Source of the DNA: Candidatus Uhrbacteria bacterium CG22_combo_CG10-13_8_21_14_all_47_17
Lineage (GTDB): Bacteria; Patescibacteriota; Patescibacteriia; 2-12-FULL-60-25
DNA length: 33,373 nt
Assembly (NCBI GenBank): GCA_002786495.1
Contig: PCSZ01000067.1
Span: 1-33,373 of the forward strand
Direction: 5' to 3'
The stretch's first letter is position 1, and every line of letters begins with the position of its first letter. Under the pieces are notes generated by a model. The model ran no database searches. It saw only the letters and a program-made list of their open reading frames with translations, and had not been told where the DNA came from. The position numbers and the translations under genes are program-made. Below are positions 1-6,859 of this stretch, piece after piece.

Positions 1-2
1 TC

Positions 3-923
3 TATCATCATCTTTCAACATCTATTCTCGCAGTTATTAGAAAACAGAAAATCCCTTGCGTCCAAACACTGCATGATTACAAGCTGGCCTGTCCAAACTA
101 TCGCATGTTCACCGAAGGCTCGCCTTGTGAGCGTTGTCGCGACGGAAATTATCTTCAAGCGGTAAAGCATCATTGTTTATCCGCCTCATTGATTCCGAAC
201 TTATTGGCCGCGCTGGAAATGGGAATGACGAAATCGCGTCAAAGCTATGAACGCACGGTGCAGATATTTCTTTGCCCATCCAATTTCATGAAAGAAAAAA
301 TGGAGGACTGGGGCGAGCCGGCGAATAAAATGCGCTATGCACCCAACCCAACAGAGCTTCCCGAGAAAACGGCTGAAATGGGAGGCGGCTATTTGATTTA
401 CGCCGGGCGCTTGTCGCAGGAAAAAGGTCTCAAAAGTTTTATAGAAGCTGCGGCAAAGATTCCTGAACTGCCGATTAAAATAGCAGGCCACGGTCCTGAG
501 GATGAATATCTTCGCGGCTTCGTTGAATCCGTCGGCGCGTCGCATATAGAGTTTCTCGGTTTTGTCGCGCCGGATGATTTACTCCAGTTACGGCATCGCG
601 CAGAAGCACTCATCCTTCCCACGCTTAGCTATGAGAATGCTTCGGGCTCTGTGCTGGAAGCAATGGCTTCCGGGCTTCCGTGCATCGTTACGCGTATCGG
701 TGGTAATCCCGAACTGGTTGAAGACGGCGTGAATGGCTTTCTCGTGCAGCCGGGAGATTCTGAAGATTGGTTGCGCGCACTTCGACGCTTTCAAGCCCTC
801 CCGGAAGAGGCAAGAAAAGAAATGGGAAAGAAAGGCCGTGCAAAAATTGAAGGAAAGCGCACTTGGAATGAGCATGTCGAAAAAGTGCTGAGTTGCTACC
901 GGGAAGCCGGAGTAAAGGATTGA
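3..923 (+). CDS. Glycosyltransferase family 4 (GT-B fold), 5' truncated by window edge
   Basis: This gene probably transfers a sugar from a nucleotide-sugar donor onto a cell-surface glycan or lipid carrier at the inner face of the membrane. The reading frame is open from base 3, so the ATG at 105 is internal and the true start lies before the window. The visible N-terminal part has the HDYKLACPN stretch and paired cysteines (CERC) common in this GT4 subgroup. Further on are YAGRLSQEKG, where the C-terminal Rossmann domain begins, and the donor-site E-x7-E motif within YENASGSVLEAMASGLP. The GGNPELV.DGVNGFLV tail is also typical. The acceptor and sugar cannot be told from sequence. Family assignment is firm; the pathway (capsule, S-layer or lipid glycan) is inferred. 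It ends at TGA, which overlaps the -35 box of the next gene. Confidence 0.9.
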   Translation, partial: YHHLSTSILAVIRKQKIPCVQTLHDYKLACPNYRMFTEGSPCERCRDGNYLQAVKHHCLSASLIPNLLAALEMGMTKSRQSYERTVQIFLCPSNFMKEKMEDWGEPANKMRYAPNPTELPEKTAEMGGGYLIYAGRLSQEKGLKSFIEAAAKIPELPIKIAGHGPEDEYLRGFVESVGASHIEFLGFVAPDDLLQLRHRAEALILPTLSYENASGSVLEAMASGLPCIVTRIGGNPELVEDGVNGFLVQPGDSEDWLRALRRFQALPEEARKEMGKKGRAKIEGKRTWNEHVEKVLSCYREAGVKD

Positions 924-948
924 CAAAGCCCCAAAAAAAGGCTATGGT
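920..948 (+). promoter_or_regulatory. Sigma-70-type promoter of the methyltransferase-like gene
   Basis: TTGACA (920-925), a 17-base spacer and TATGGT (943-948). The -35 is a perfect consensus and overlaps the stop codon of the glycosyltransferase. The predicted start of transcription near 955 leaves a leader of about 27 bases that contains the Shine-Dalgarno site at 970-975. Confidence 0.75.
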
Positions 949-981
949 TTTTTGTCGCTCTTTTTTACTAGGAGGAAACAG

Positions 982-1662
982 ATGTCTAAGGCGCTCAGAA
1001 TTCTTGAAGTGGGTTGTGGAAATTATCCATGGGTTTGCTACGCCAGCGTACTTGTTACGCGCAATGCCGGTTTCAAGTTTCACCAAGATGTGTTGATGAG
1101 CACCGAACATTGCCTCGCTATTGATCGTTTTGACGAAGGCAGCCTTGAAGTGGCGCTCCGGGATATCGAGGCGGTCAAGGCCGGATTCAGAGGCGCGCAG
1201 TATCTCTACACGGGTGCGCTCGTGCTGGAGGAGATGGATCTTCAGGGCATGAGCGATGAGCAGAAGTTCGATGTCGTGATCTTGAGAAACGTTTTGAGCT
1301 CGCCGGAGGCGCCTGACGTTGAAGATGCTGAAGTCTACTCGGAAGACTTGGTTCTTAGTCTCGAAGAGAAGCTAGAGGTGGTTTTGAAAGCAGCTTCTCT
1401 TGTGAGAGAGGAGGGTAGGCTTCTTGCCGAAAATTCCATGACGTCCGACTATGCGAAGGCCGCCATGCAGGCTCTACGAGAGCCGTGCAGGGTTCCGGGC
1501 TTTTGTCTGGAAGAGGAATTCGGAAGCGAGACGGAATACTATCACTTTAGCGAATACTGTATTCATGGACTGGTTCTTCGTCGAACGAGTCGGTGCGTAG
1601 CTATGCAACGTTCTCCTCTGACAGACGCGCAGCGTTTGTTCTTGAAAACTTGGTACAGATAA
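982..1662 (+). CDS. SAM-dependent methyltransferase-like protein
   Basis: A 226-residue soluble protein that is probably a class I (Rossmann) methyltransferase. ILEVGCGNYPW near the N-terminus matches the SAM-binding motif I. FDVVILRNVLSS around residues 95-105 resembles the motif IV strand, and a GRLLAENS stretch follows where these folds usually have 'GG.l...'. The substrate is unknown. I chose the ATG at 982 rather than the longer ORF at 952 because AGGAGG lies six bases before it; this is the only good Shine-Dalgarno in the window. The gene stands alone, with its own promoter and a strong terminator at 1742. It uses GAG for Glu more than its neighbours do. These traits suggest recent acquisition. 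The product could instead be a non-catalytic Rossmann protein. Confidence 0.7.
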   Translation: MSKALRILEVGCGNYPWVCYASVLVTRNAGFKFHQDVLMSTEHCLAIDRFDEGSLEVALRDIEAVKAGFRGAQYLYTGALVLEEMDLQGMSDEQKFDVVILRNVLSSPEAPDVEDAEVYSEDLVLSLEEKLEVVLKAASLVREEGRLLAENSMTSDYAKAAMQALREPCRVPGFCLEEEFGSETEYYHFSEYCIHGLVLRRTSRCVAMQRSPLTDAQRLFLKTWYR

Positions 1663-1741
1663 CAGGCAGTCCTCCTCTGAGTGGAAAGGCTGGCCGCATT
1701 TCCTTGGAAAGACAAAGAAATGAAAACCAGTTCGTATCTTC

Positions 1742-1779
1742 TGACCACATCCAGCTCCAAGCTGGATGGGGTCATTTTT
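1742..1779 (+). terminator. Rho-independent terminator after the methyltransferase-like gene
   Basis: Perfect 9-bp stem CATCCAGCT / AGCTGGATG with a three-base loop, extended by TGACC / GGTCA beyond one A-G mismatch, then TTTTT at 1775-1779. It is the only textbook plus-strand intrinsic terminator in the window. It separates the methyltransferase gene from the surface-protein pair. Confidence 0.85.
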
Positions 1780-1811
1780 GTATTTTGAGCTTCCTTTCCA
1801 TCCTGCTACGA

Positions 1812-1840
1812 TTGACAGAGCGGGAAATTTCCGCTATGCT
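1812..1840 (+). promoter_or_regulatory. Sigma-70-type promoter of the surface-protein pair, with a dyad in the spacer
   Basis: TTGACA (1812-1817), a 17-base spacer and TATGCT (1835-1840). The ATG follows 11 bases after the -10, so the message would have a leader of about five bases or none. The spacer carries a near-palindrome, AGCGG...CCGCT (1819-1835), with an A/T core. It would sit under RNA polymerase and could be an operator. Confidence 0.75.
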
Positions 1841-1851
1841 ACGCTGAATTT

Positions 1852-3864
1852 ATGAAACGGATGATCGCGATACTTGCGGTACTCGCCGTGATTGGAACGG
1901 GGCTGTATCCAGCCGCTGTTTTTGCGACGCAAGACGGATCTCCGAAAATCCTCAATTTATATCTTGGCTATCAAATAACAGACAAAGCGGCGCAAGAACT
2001 TTCGAAATGGGACATTGTTGTTTTAGACATGGATCAGCAATTTCAATTCCCAGAACAAATTCGCAAAATTCGCTCTTTGAATCCGCAAATAAAAATTCTC
2101 GCTTATGTAAGCGCGGGTGAAATTGCGGATGCACGTTTCCGTGGCGACCCGCGTTCGCCGGGACGAAAGCTAGCAAACAGTATTCCGGGTGTCTGGTTTC
2201 TGAAACGTCCGGATGGATCACACGCGACCTGGTGGCCGGGCGCCTATGCCATGAATGCGACCAATCTTGGCCCAACGTATAAGGGGAAACGTTGGAATAC
2301 ATTTTTAGGTCCTTTTATCCGCGACGAGATGATGTCGACCGGACTTTGGGACGGCGTCTTTCTTGATGCAGCCTATGAACAAGTAACGGGATTTTTTGGA
2401 CCGAATCTTGATCCGGATTTAAATGGAGTAGCGAACCCGTCTAAACAAAATGATGAAGCATATCATGAAGGAATGACGATTCTTATAAATAATGTAAGAA
2501 GCGCAATCGGGAATGATAAACTTATTTTGAATAATTCGAGCGCTGCATATGCGTCGGTGACGAATGGCACTCTTTTTGAAAACTTTCCTCGCTATGGCTG
2601 GGCAAGCCCATTTAGCGAATTGCGAACCGCTTTGTCGAAAAATAGAAATCCAAAGATTTCCACCATCAATACAAATACAAACAACAAAGAACAGCCAACC
2701 GATTATCGTTTGATGCGACTTGGACTCACAAGCTCGCTTCTCGCAGATGCGTTTTTTTCCTTTGATGCGGGCGACGCGGGCCATCAGCGAACGTGGTGGT
2801 ATGACGAGTACGCCGCCATTATTGGAGAGCCGCGTCTTGGAGCAAAAGTTGTTTCGGGCTCGGTAAGTAAAACAACGCCGGCGGTTTGGTGGCGTGAATA
2901 TACGCAGGGACTTGCCATTGCGAATCCAACAAACAAAGCTGTGCAACTAGATCTTCCGGGTGAATTTGAAAAAGTATCGGGGCAACAAGATCGAGCGACG
3001 AATGATGGTTCGATCGTAAAGAGCGTAACGGTTCCCGCTCAAGACGGCATCGTCCTTTTGCGTCGCGGTGAAGCACTTGATATCTACGGAAGCGGGTATA
3101 CGAACGGCGCCTTCATGCAAGTCTATAATCAAAAAGGAGAGCGTCTTCGGAATGCGTTTTTTGCTTCGCGCTCAGACATCCCCGGGGGAGCTACCGTGCT
3201 CGAAGCGGATATTGATATTGATGGACAGCCCGACACGGCCTTTGCGAAAGATGGATTGCTCACCGTTCGATTTGGAAACGGTATTACGCGTACTGTTCGT
3301 CCCTATGGAAAAAATTATAAAGGAGGCATTGCGCTCGCCGTCGGTCAGACAGATGGAACGCTCGCTCAAGAATTAATTCTTACGCCAACCGGCCCTAATG
3401 TTGCATCAACGGTTCTTATTCTGAATACGCAACTGCATATCGTTACAAAGTGGCTTGCCTATCTGCCAAATTTTCGAGGAGGCTCTTCCGTAGCTATTGG
3501 TGATATCGACGAGGACGATAAACGGGAAATCTTTACTGCGCCTGGTCTTGGAGGCGGTCCACATATTCGTTCATTCAAAACGGACGGTGCTATTTGGTCC
3601 GGAGGATTTTTTGCATTCGGATCAGACCAAAGAGGCGGAGCGAATATTGCCGTTGGCGATGTGGATGGAGATGGGTATGACGATGTCGTCGTTGGGTCGG
3701 GTCCGGGGACTGACCCCGTGCTGCGGGTGTATGATGGAAAGAGGAACCTTAAATATGAATTTACTCCTGTCGGTGTGACGCGCGAGACAGGTGTAAAACC
3801 CGTTGTTGTGGACATGAATGCGGATGGACAGGCGGAAATTCTGATCTCAAGCCTTCCTTTTTAG
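1852..3864 (+). CDS. Secreted glycoside-hydrolase-like (GHL15-type) protein with FG-GAP-like repeats
   Basis: A 670-residue exported protein. Residues 1-25 form a signal peptide: KR, a hydrophobic core, then VFA-TQ. Residues ~32-330 resemble the putative glycoside hydrolase family 15 (GHL15) TIM barrel, with a LYLGYQ strand, ILAYVSAGE, WDGVFLDAAY and a LILNNSS strand. The acidic residues in GVFLDAAY and in DMDQQ are candidates for the active site, but no catalytic role is proven for this family. The C-terminal third (from ~430) has calcium-loop sequences of FG-GAP/VCBS type: DIDIDGQPD, DIDEDDKRE, DVDGDGYDD and DMNADGQAE. It likely acts outside the cell on glycan or binds surface polysaccharide. 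Its stop codon is six bases before the next gene, which codes for a membrane-anchored partner. Confidence 0.8.
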   Translation: MKRMIAILAVLAVIGTGLYPAAVFATQDGSPKILNLYLGYQITDKAAQELSKWDIVVLDMDQQFQFPEQIRKIRSLNPQIKILAYVSAGEIADARFRGDPRSPGRKLANSIPGVWFLKRPDGSHATWWPGAYAMNATNLGPTYKGKRWNTFLGPFIRDEMMSTGLWDGVFLDAAYEQVTGFFGPNLDPDLNGVANPSKQNDEAYHEGMTILINNVRSAIGNDKLILNNSSAAYASVTNGTLFENFPRYGWASPFSELRTALSKNRNPKISTINTNTNNKEQPTDYRLMRLGLTSSLLADAFFSFDAGDAGHQRTWWYDEYAAIIGEPRLGAKVVSGSVSKTTPAVWWREYTQGLAIANPTNKAVQLDLPGEFEKVSGQQDRATNDGSIVKSVTVPAQDGIVLLRRGEALDIYGSGYTNGAFMQVYNQKGERLRNAFFASRSDIPGGATVLEADIDIDGQPDTAFAKDGLLTVRFGNGITRTVRPYGKNYKGGIALAVGQTDGTLAQELILTPTGPNVASTVLILNTQLHIVTKWLAYLPNFRGGSSVAIGDIDEDDKREIFTAPGLGGGPHIRSFKTDGAIWSGGFFAFGSDQRGGANIAVGDVDGDGYDDVVVGSGPGTDPVLRVYDGKRNLKYEFTPVGVTRETGVKPVVVDMNADGQAEILISSLPF

Positions 3865-3869
3865 TGCCT

Positions 3870-5477
3870 ATGAAAAAACGTCGCTCAGAAAAACCAATTC
3901 AAGGCGTAGCAGCGCAGGGTATTGTGACGGCGTTTGGCTTGAGCCGTGCCGCAACCTCGCATCTTCGCAAAGGCTATCAAGAAAAGTATCATGGAAAATA
4001 TCGATATGCGCGTTTTGTATTTGCATTCGACATCAGCCTTTTTGCGATAGCGCTCTTTCTCGTCGGGACAAATATCTATCTCGCAACACTTCGCCCTAGT
4101 ATCGCCACCGATTTGCAGCTCGTACTCGAAGCGCCGCCTCTTCAAACGGCACAGCCCTTGGCATTGCAGGCAAAGCTAACAAATAGCGGAGAAACCGCAA
4201 GAAGCGGTTTGCATTTTCGCTGGAATCTTCCGCCCGGAACAGAAGTCTTGTCCGCTGAGCCCGCGATGGATGCAAATAATGAGGCTTTTATCGGCGCCCT
4301 TGCTCCCGGAGAGGATTTTTATGCAAATGTCGTTGTGGAAATTTATACCGATCAGCCAAGTCTCAGACTAGGTTTTCATGTCAGCGATAATACGGAAACG
4401 GCTGCGGGAGAACTTATCCGTCCGATTGTGGGAAGCGGGCTATCTGTGAAGCCTTTAATCGACGTGAAGCGCATATTGCCTGGAGCGCTCATTCCGTATG
4501 AAGTGAAAAATGAGACTTCTCAAGCGATGCAGAGTATAAACCTCCGCGTGATTGGTCGGGCGCAGATAGATGGAAAACAAGAAGAAACGATCGACACGCT
4601 GAATTCCTTGGAGCGTCGCATCGTCTTTCTCGATCCGCAATCATCCAGAGATACAAAAATAGCCGTTTCCATAAATGGCCATGTTTTATTTGAACGGGGA
4701 GATGTTTTAGAAGTTCTTCCTGACAGTCCCTTGCGTGTGCAAGCCAGTCCTTCCACGGGCAAGTTTGCGCATGTTTCTATTTCTCAAGCCGATGCGCCGT
4801 TGCGATTGTTTATTTATCATCCGCAACTCTCTTCCGGCGGGGAGCCATATGCGTTTGTGAGCGTAAAAGCGGGCGACTCTTCTCTCGACATTCCACTTCA
4901 AGACGCGGAACATTCCGTTTCTGGAAACTGGTTTGTGATTCCCGTCATTCAAACCGATGTAGGAGAAGTTCTTGGAAAAGCAGCAACGAATGTGATTACA
5001 ACAAGCTTCCAATTGAAAGCGGAGGCGCGCTATTACGCGGACACGGGAGACCAAATTGGTATTGGAGCGCTTCCTCCGCAAGTTGGAAAAGAAACAACGT
5101 ATTGGGTGAGTCTCGCGCTTGAGCCAACGACCGCAGATTTACAGGATCTCGAAATTCGAGCGACATTAGGCCCCAGCGTACATCTGACGGGAAGAAGCGC
5201 CTTGCCCTATGGTGGGGGGATTGTTGAATCAGGCGACGGCTTAGCATGGGTATTGCCCAATGCGCCCGCAGATAAAAGCGGTTTACGTGCTTTGATTGAA
5301 GTGGCCTTAACTCCAACGCAGAATATGGTTGGTCAGGTGCCCACGCTTCTCCAGCAGATCACGGCAAAGGCAACAGAAATTCGCTCACATGTTTTACTGA
5401 CAGACTCAAAGGCGCTTATTGATACAAATCTATTGGGCGATCCGCGCGCAGCCGGAAGAGGAGTGGTTACAAAATAA
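3870..5477 (+). CDS. Single-pass membrane protein with large extracellular beta-rich region
   Basis: A 535-residue protein of no family I can name. A basic cytoplasmic N-terminus (~50 residues) precedes one membrane segment, approximately residues 48-70 (FVFAFDISLFAIALFLVGTN). The rest is predicted outside the cell. It looks like consecutive beta-sandwich units, with DUF11/CARDB-like phrases such as LTNSGETARSGLHFRWNLPPGT and later repeats of 'PG..' and 'V.NETSQ'. The ATG at 3870 is used; the ORF-track GTG at 3864 overlaps the upstream stop. It is co-transcribed with the GHL15-like gene, so a surface complex or an anchor role is plausible. The 3' end overlaps the convergent queA by 11 bases. 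Confidence 0.7.
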   Translation: MKKRRSEKPIQGVAAQGIVTAFGLSRAATSHLRKGYQEKYHGKYRYARFVFAFDISLFAIALFLVGTNIYLATLRPSIATDLQLVLEAPPLQTAQPLALQAKLTNSGETARSGLHFRWNLPPGTEVLSAEPAMDANNEAFIGALAPGEDFYANVVVEIYTDQPSLRLGFHVSDNTETAAGELIRPIVGSGLSVKPLIDVKRILPGALIPYEVKNETSQAMQSINLRVIGRAQIDGKQEETIDTLNSLERRIVFLDPQSSRDTKIAVSINGHVLFERGDVLEVLPDSPLRVQASPSTGKFAHVSISQADAPLRLFIYHPQLSSGGEPYAFVSVKAGDSSLDIPLQDAEHSVSGNWFVIPVIQTDVGEVLGKAATNVITTSFQLKAEARYYADTGDQIGIGALPPQVGKETTYWVSLALEPTTADLQDLEIRATLGPSVHLTGRSALPYGGGIVESGDGLAWVLPNAPADKSGLRALIEVALTPTQNMVGQVPTLLQQITAKATEIRSHVLLTDSKALIDTNLLGDPRAAGRGVVTK

Positions 5478-6507
5478 GCATGGCATCGCCAAAAGAATAA
5501 AAACGATAATCCTGTTTCATGGCATGCGCATAAGCGGTTAGAATTTGCTCGCGCGAAGCAAAGGCGGAAATCATCACAAGCAAAGTCGATTCTGGGAGAT
5601 GAAAATTTGTGATCAAACCGTCGGCGATATGAAATTGATATCCGGGCGTAATAAAAAGTTCGGTAAAACCTGACCAGCCCTTTGAGGGCATATCGCATGC
5701 CGCCCAGCTTTCGAGAGCGCGCATGGTTGTTGTTCCTACAACGATCACTCTTCCACCCGCCTCTTTCGTTTTTCGAATCAGCTGTACGGTTTCTTCAGAA
5801 ACGCGCCCCCATTCTTCATGCATGTGATGCTCTTCAAGCCGAGCGCTTTTCATGGGGCGAAAGGTTCCGATTCCAACATGCAGCGTCACAAAAGCCGTGG
5901 AAATACCTTTGTCTGCGAGTGTTTCCAATAAAGGTTTTGTAAAATGAAATCCAGCCGTTGGCGCGGCTACAGAACCACGTTCTTTTGCATACACGGTTTG
6001 ATAACTTCCGGTATTTTCTTTGCTTGGTTCGACATAAGGGGGAACGGGAACTTCGCCATACTGATCCGTAAGAGCAAAAACGGCATCAGTGGAGCGTTGC
6101 ATATCAATGAGGGCTGTGCCGTCCTCATTTTTTTTAACGACATACGCGAGAGAATCATTCGGAAACTGAAGCGCTTCTCCGACTTGAATCTTTTTTGCGG
6201 GGCGAAGCAGCGCGAGCCACATATTTTCTTGTTCCGGACGAAGAAGAAAGAGTTCGAGAGGGGTGGCTACGGGAGAAGCAGGGGAGACTGCCCTCCGTAC
6301 GGTTAATCTTGATTTAAAAACTTTACTATCATTAAAAATAAGAAGGTCGTTTTTACGCAGAAGACTTGGAAGATCGAAAACGTGGCGATCTTTCATCTCC
6401 CCCGTAGCTCTATCAAGGACAAGAAGCTTCGCCGCGTCGCGTGGCGAGACAGAGTGCTGAGCGATGCGGTCAGAGGGGAGCCGATAGTCGAAGAGAGACG
6501 TGTCCAT
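5467..6507 (-). CDS. queA: S-adenosylmethionine:tRNA ribosyltransferase-isomerase
   Basis: QueA transfers and isomerises the ribosyl part of SAM onto 7-aminomethyl-7-deazaguanine in tRNA to give epoxyqueuosine, a cytoplasmic step in queuosine synthesis. The 346-residue protein has the family hallmarks: FDYRLP near the start, LLIFNDSKV, GSVAAPTAGFHF, LHVGIGTFRP, VVGTTTMRALE and TNFHLPESTLLVMISAF. Length matches the usual ~340-355. The start MDTSLFDY is chosen over the ORF-track start nine codons upstream because family members begin there. It is the only minus-strand gene in the window. It converges on the membrane protein and diverges from the AbrB gene. No other queuosine gene is visible here, so the precursor may be salvaged or made elsewhere. 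Confidence 0.96.
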   Translation of the reverse strand: MDTSLFDYRLPSDRIAQHSVSPRDAAKLLVLDRATGEMKDRHVFDLPSLLRKNDLLIFNDSKVFKSRLTVRRAVSPASPVATPLELFLLRPEQENMWLALLRPAKKIQVGEALQFPNDSLAYVVKKNEDGTALIDMQRSTDAVFALTDQYGEVPVPPYVEPSKENTGSYQTVYAKERGSVAAPTAGFHFTKPLLETLADKGISTAFVTLHVGIGTFRPMKSARLEEHHMHEEWGRVSEETVQLIRKTKEAGGRVIVVGTTTMRALESWAACDMPSKGWSGFTELFITPGYQFHIADGLITNFHLPESTLLVMISAFASREQILTAYAHAMKQDYRFYSFGDAMLIL

Positions 6508-6545
6508 GTGGGCATGGTAGCAAAGAAAAAACATTCGTCTAGCTA

Positions 6546-6574
6546 TTGGCTTCCTCGCTTTAAAATCATACCAT
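6546..6574 (+). promoter_or_regulatory. Possible promoter of the AbrB-exporter operon
   Basis: TTGGCT (6546-6551), a 17-base spacer and TACCAT (6569-6574), in the 83-base gap shared with the divergent queA. Both boxes are only partial matches. A CATACT hexamer directly abutting the ATG at 6591 is an alternative but is too close to act as a -10. Confidence 0.4.
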
Positions 6575-6590
6575 TCATACGTTTCATACT

Positions 6591-6839
6591 ATGTCTGTAC
6601 AGAAAAAAAGCACAAAGAAAAAGGACGGAGCAGCTCCTTGCGAAATCGCGATGGGGGCGAGTGTTATTGGCGAGCGCGGGCAAATCGTGATCCCAAAACA
6701 GATCCGCTCAAAAATGCAGCTTAAGCCCGGATCACGCCTCATGATCATGGAACATGAAAGTGGAGCGATCGTTCTTTTACCCGTTGATCACATGAAAATG
6801 ATGATCAAAACCATTTCTAAAAAACTTGATCGCATGTAA
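6591..6839 (+). CDS. AbrB/SpoVT/MazE-family DNA-binding regulator
   Basis: An 82-residue transition-state-regulator-type protein. After a basic, Lys-rich N-terminus (1-20), residues ~24-68 form one swapped-hairpin AbrB domain: GERGQIVIPKQIRSKMQLKPGSRL, a very clear match. Such proteins dimerise and bind A/T-rich DNA. The tail (HMKMMIKTISKKLDRM) is an amphipathic helix. There is no toxin gene next to it. The exporter adaptor begins 20 bases downstream in the same direction, so it more likely regulates the exporter operon, including itself, than acts as an antitoxin. That role is inferred from position. Confidence 0.85.
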   Translation: MSVQKKSTKKKDGAAPCEIAMGASVIGERGQIVIPKQIRSKMQLKPGSRLMIMEHESGAIVLLPVDHMKMMIKTISKKLDRM

Positions 6840-6859
6840 TAATTGTCGAAATAGAGAAT

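Noticed and set aside
1593-1847. Plus-strand 84-aa ORF after the methyltransferase gene
   Set aside because: It starts inside the methyltransferase gene, reads through the terminator and promoter, and has no recognisable features.
2419-2946. Long minus-strand ORF (175 aa) inside the GHL15-like gene
   Set aside because: Shadow of a well-supported plus-strand gene; Cys/Arg-rich and without domain signs.
5682-6306. Plus-strand ORFs of 86 and 120 aa inside queA
   Set aside because: Opposite-strand shadows of queA, which is certain from its motifs.
6591-6839. AbrB-like protein as antitoxin of a toxin-antitoxin pair
   Set aside because: No toxin-sized ORF lies on either side; the downstream gene is the exporter adaptor.
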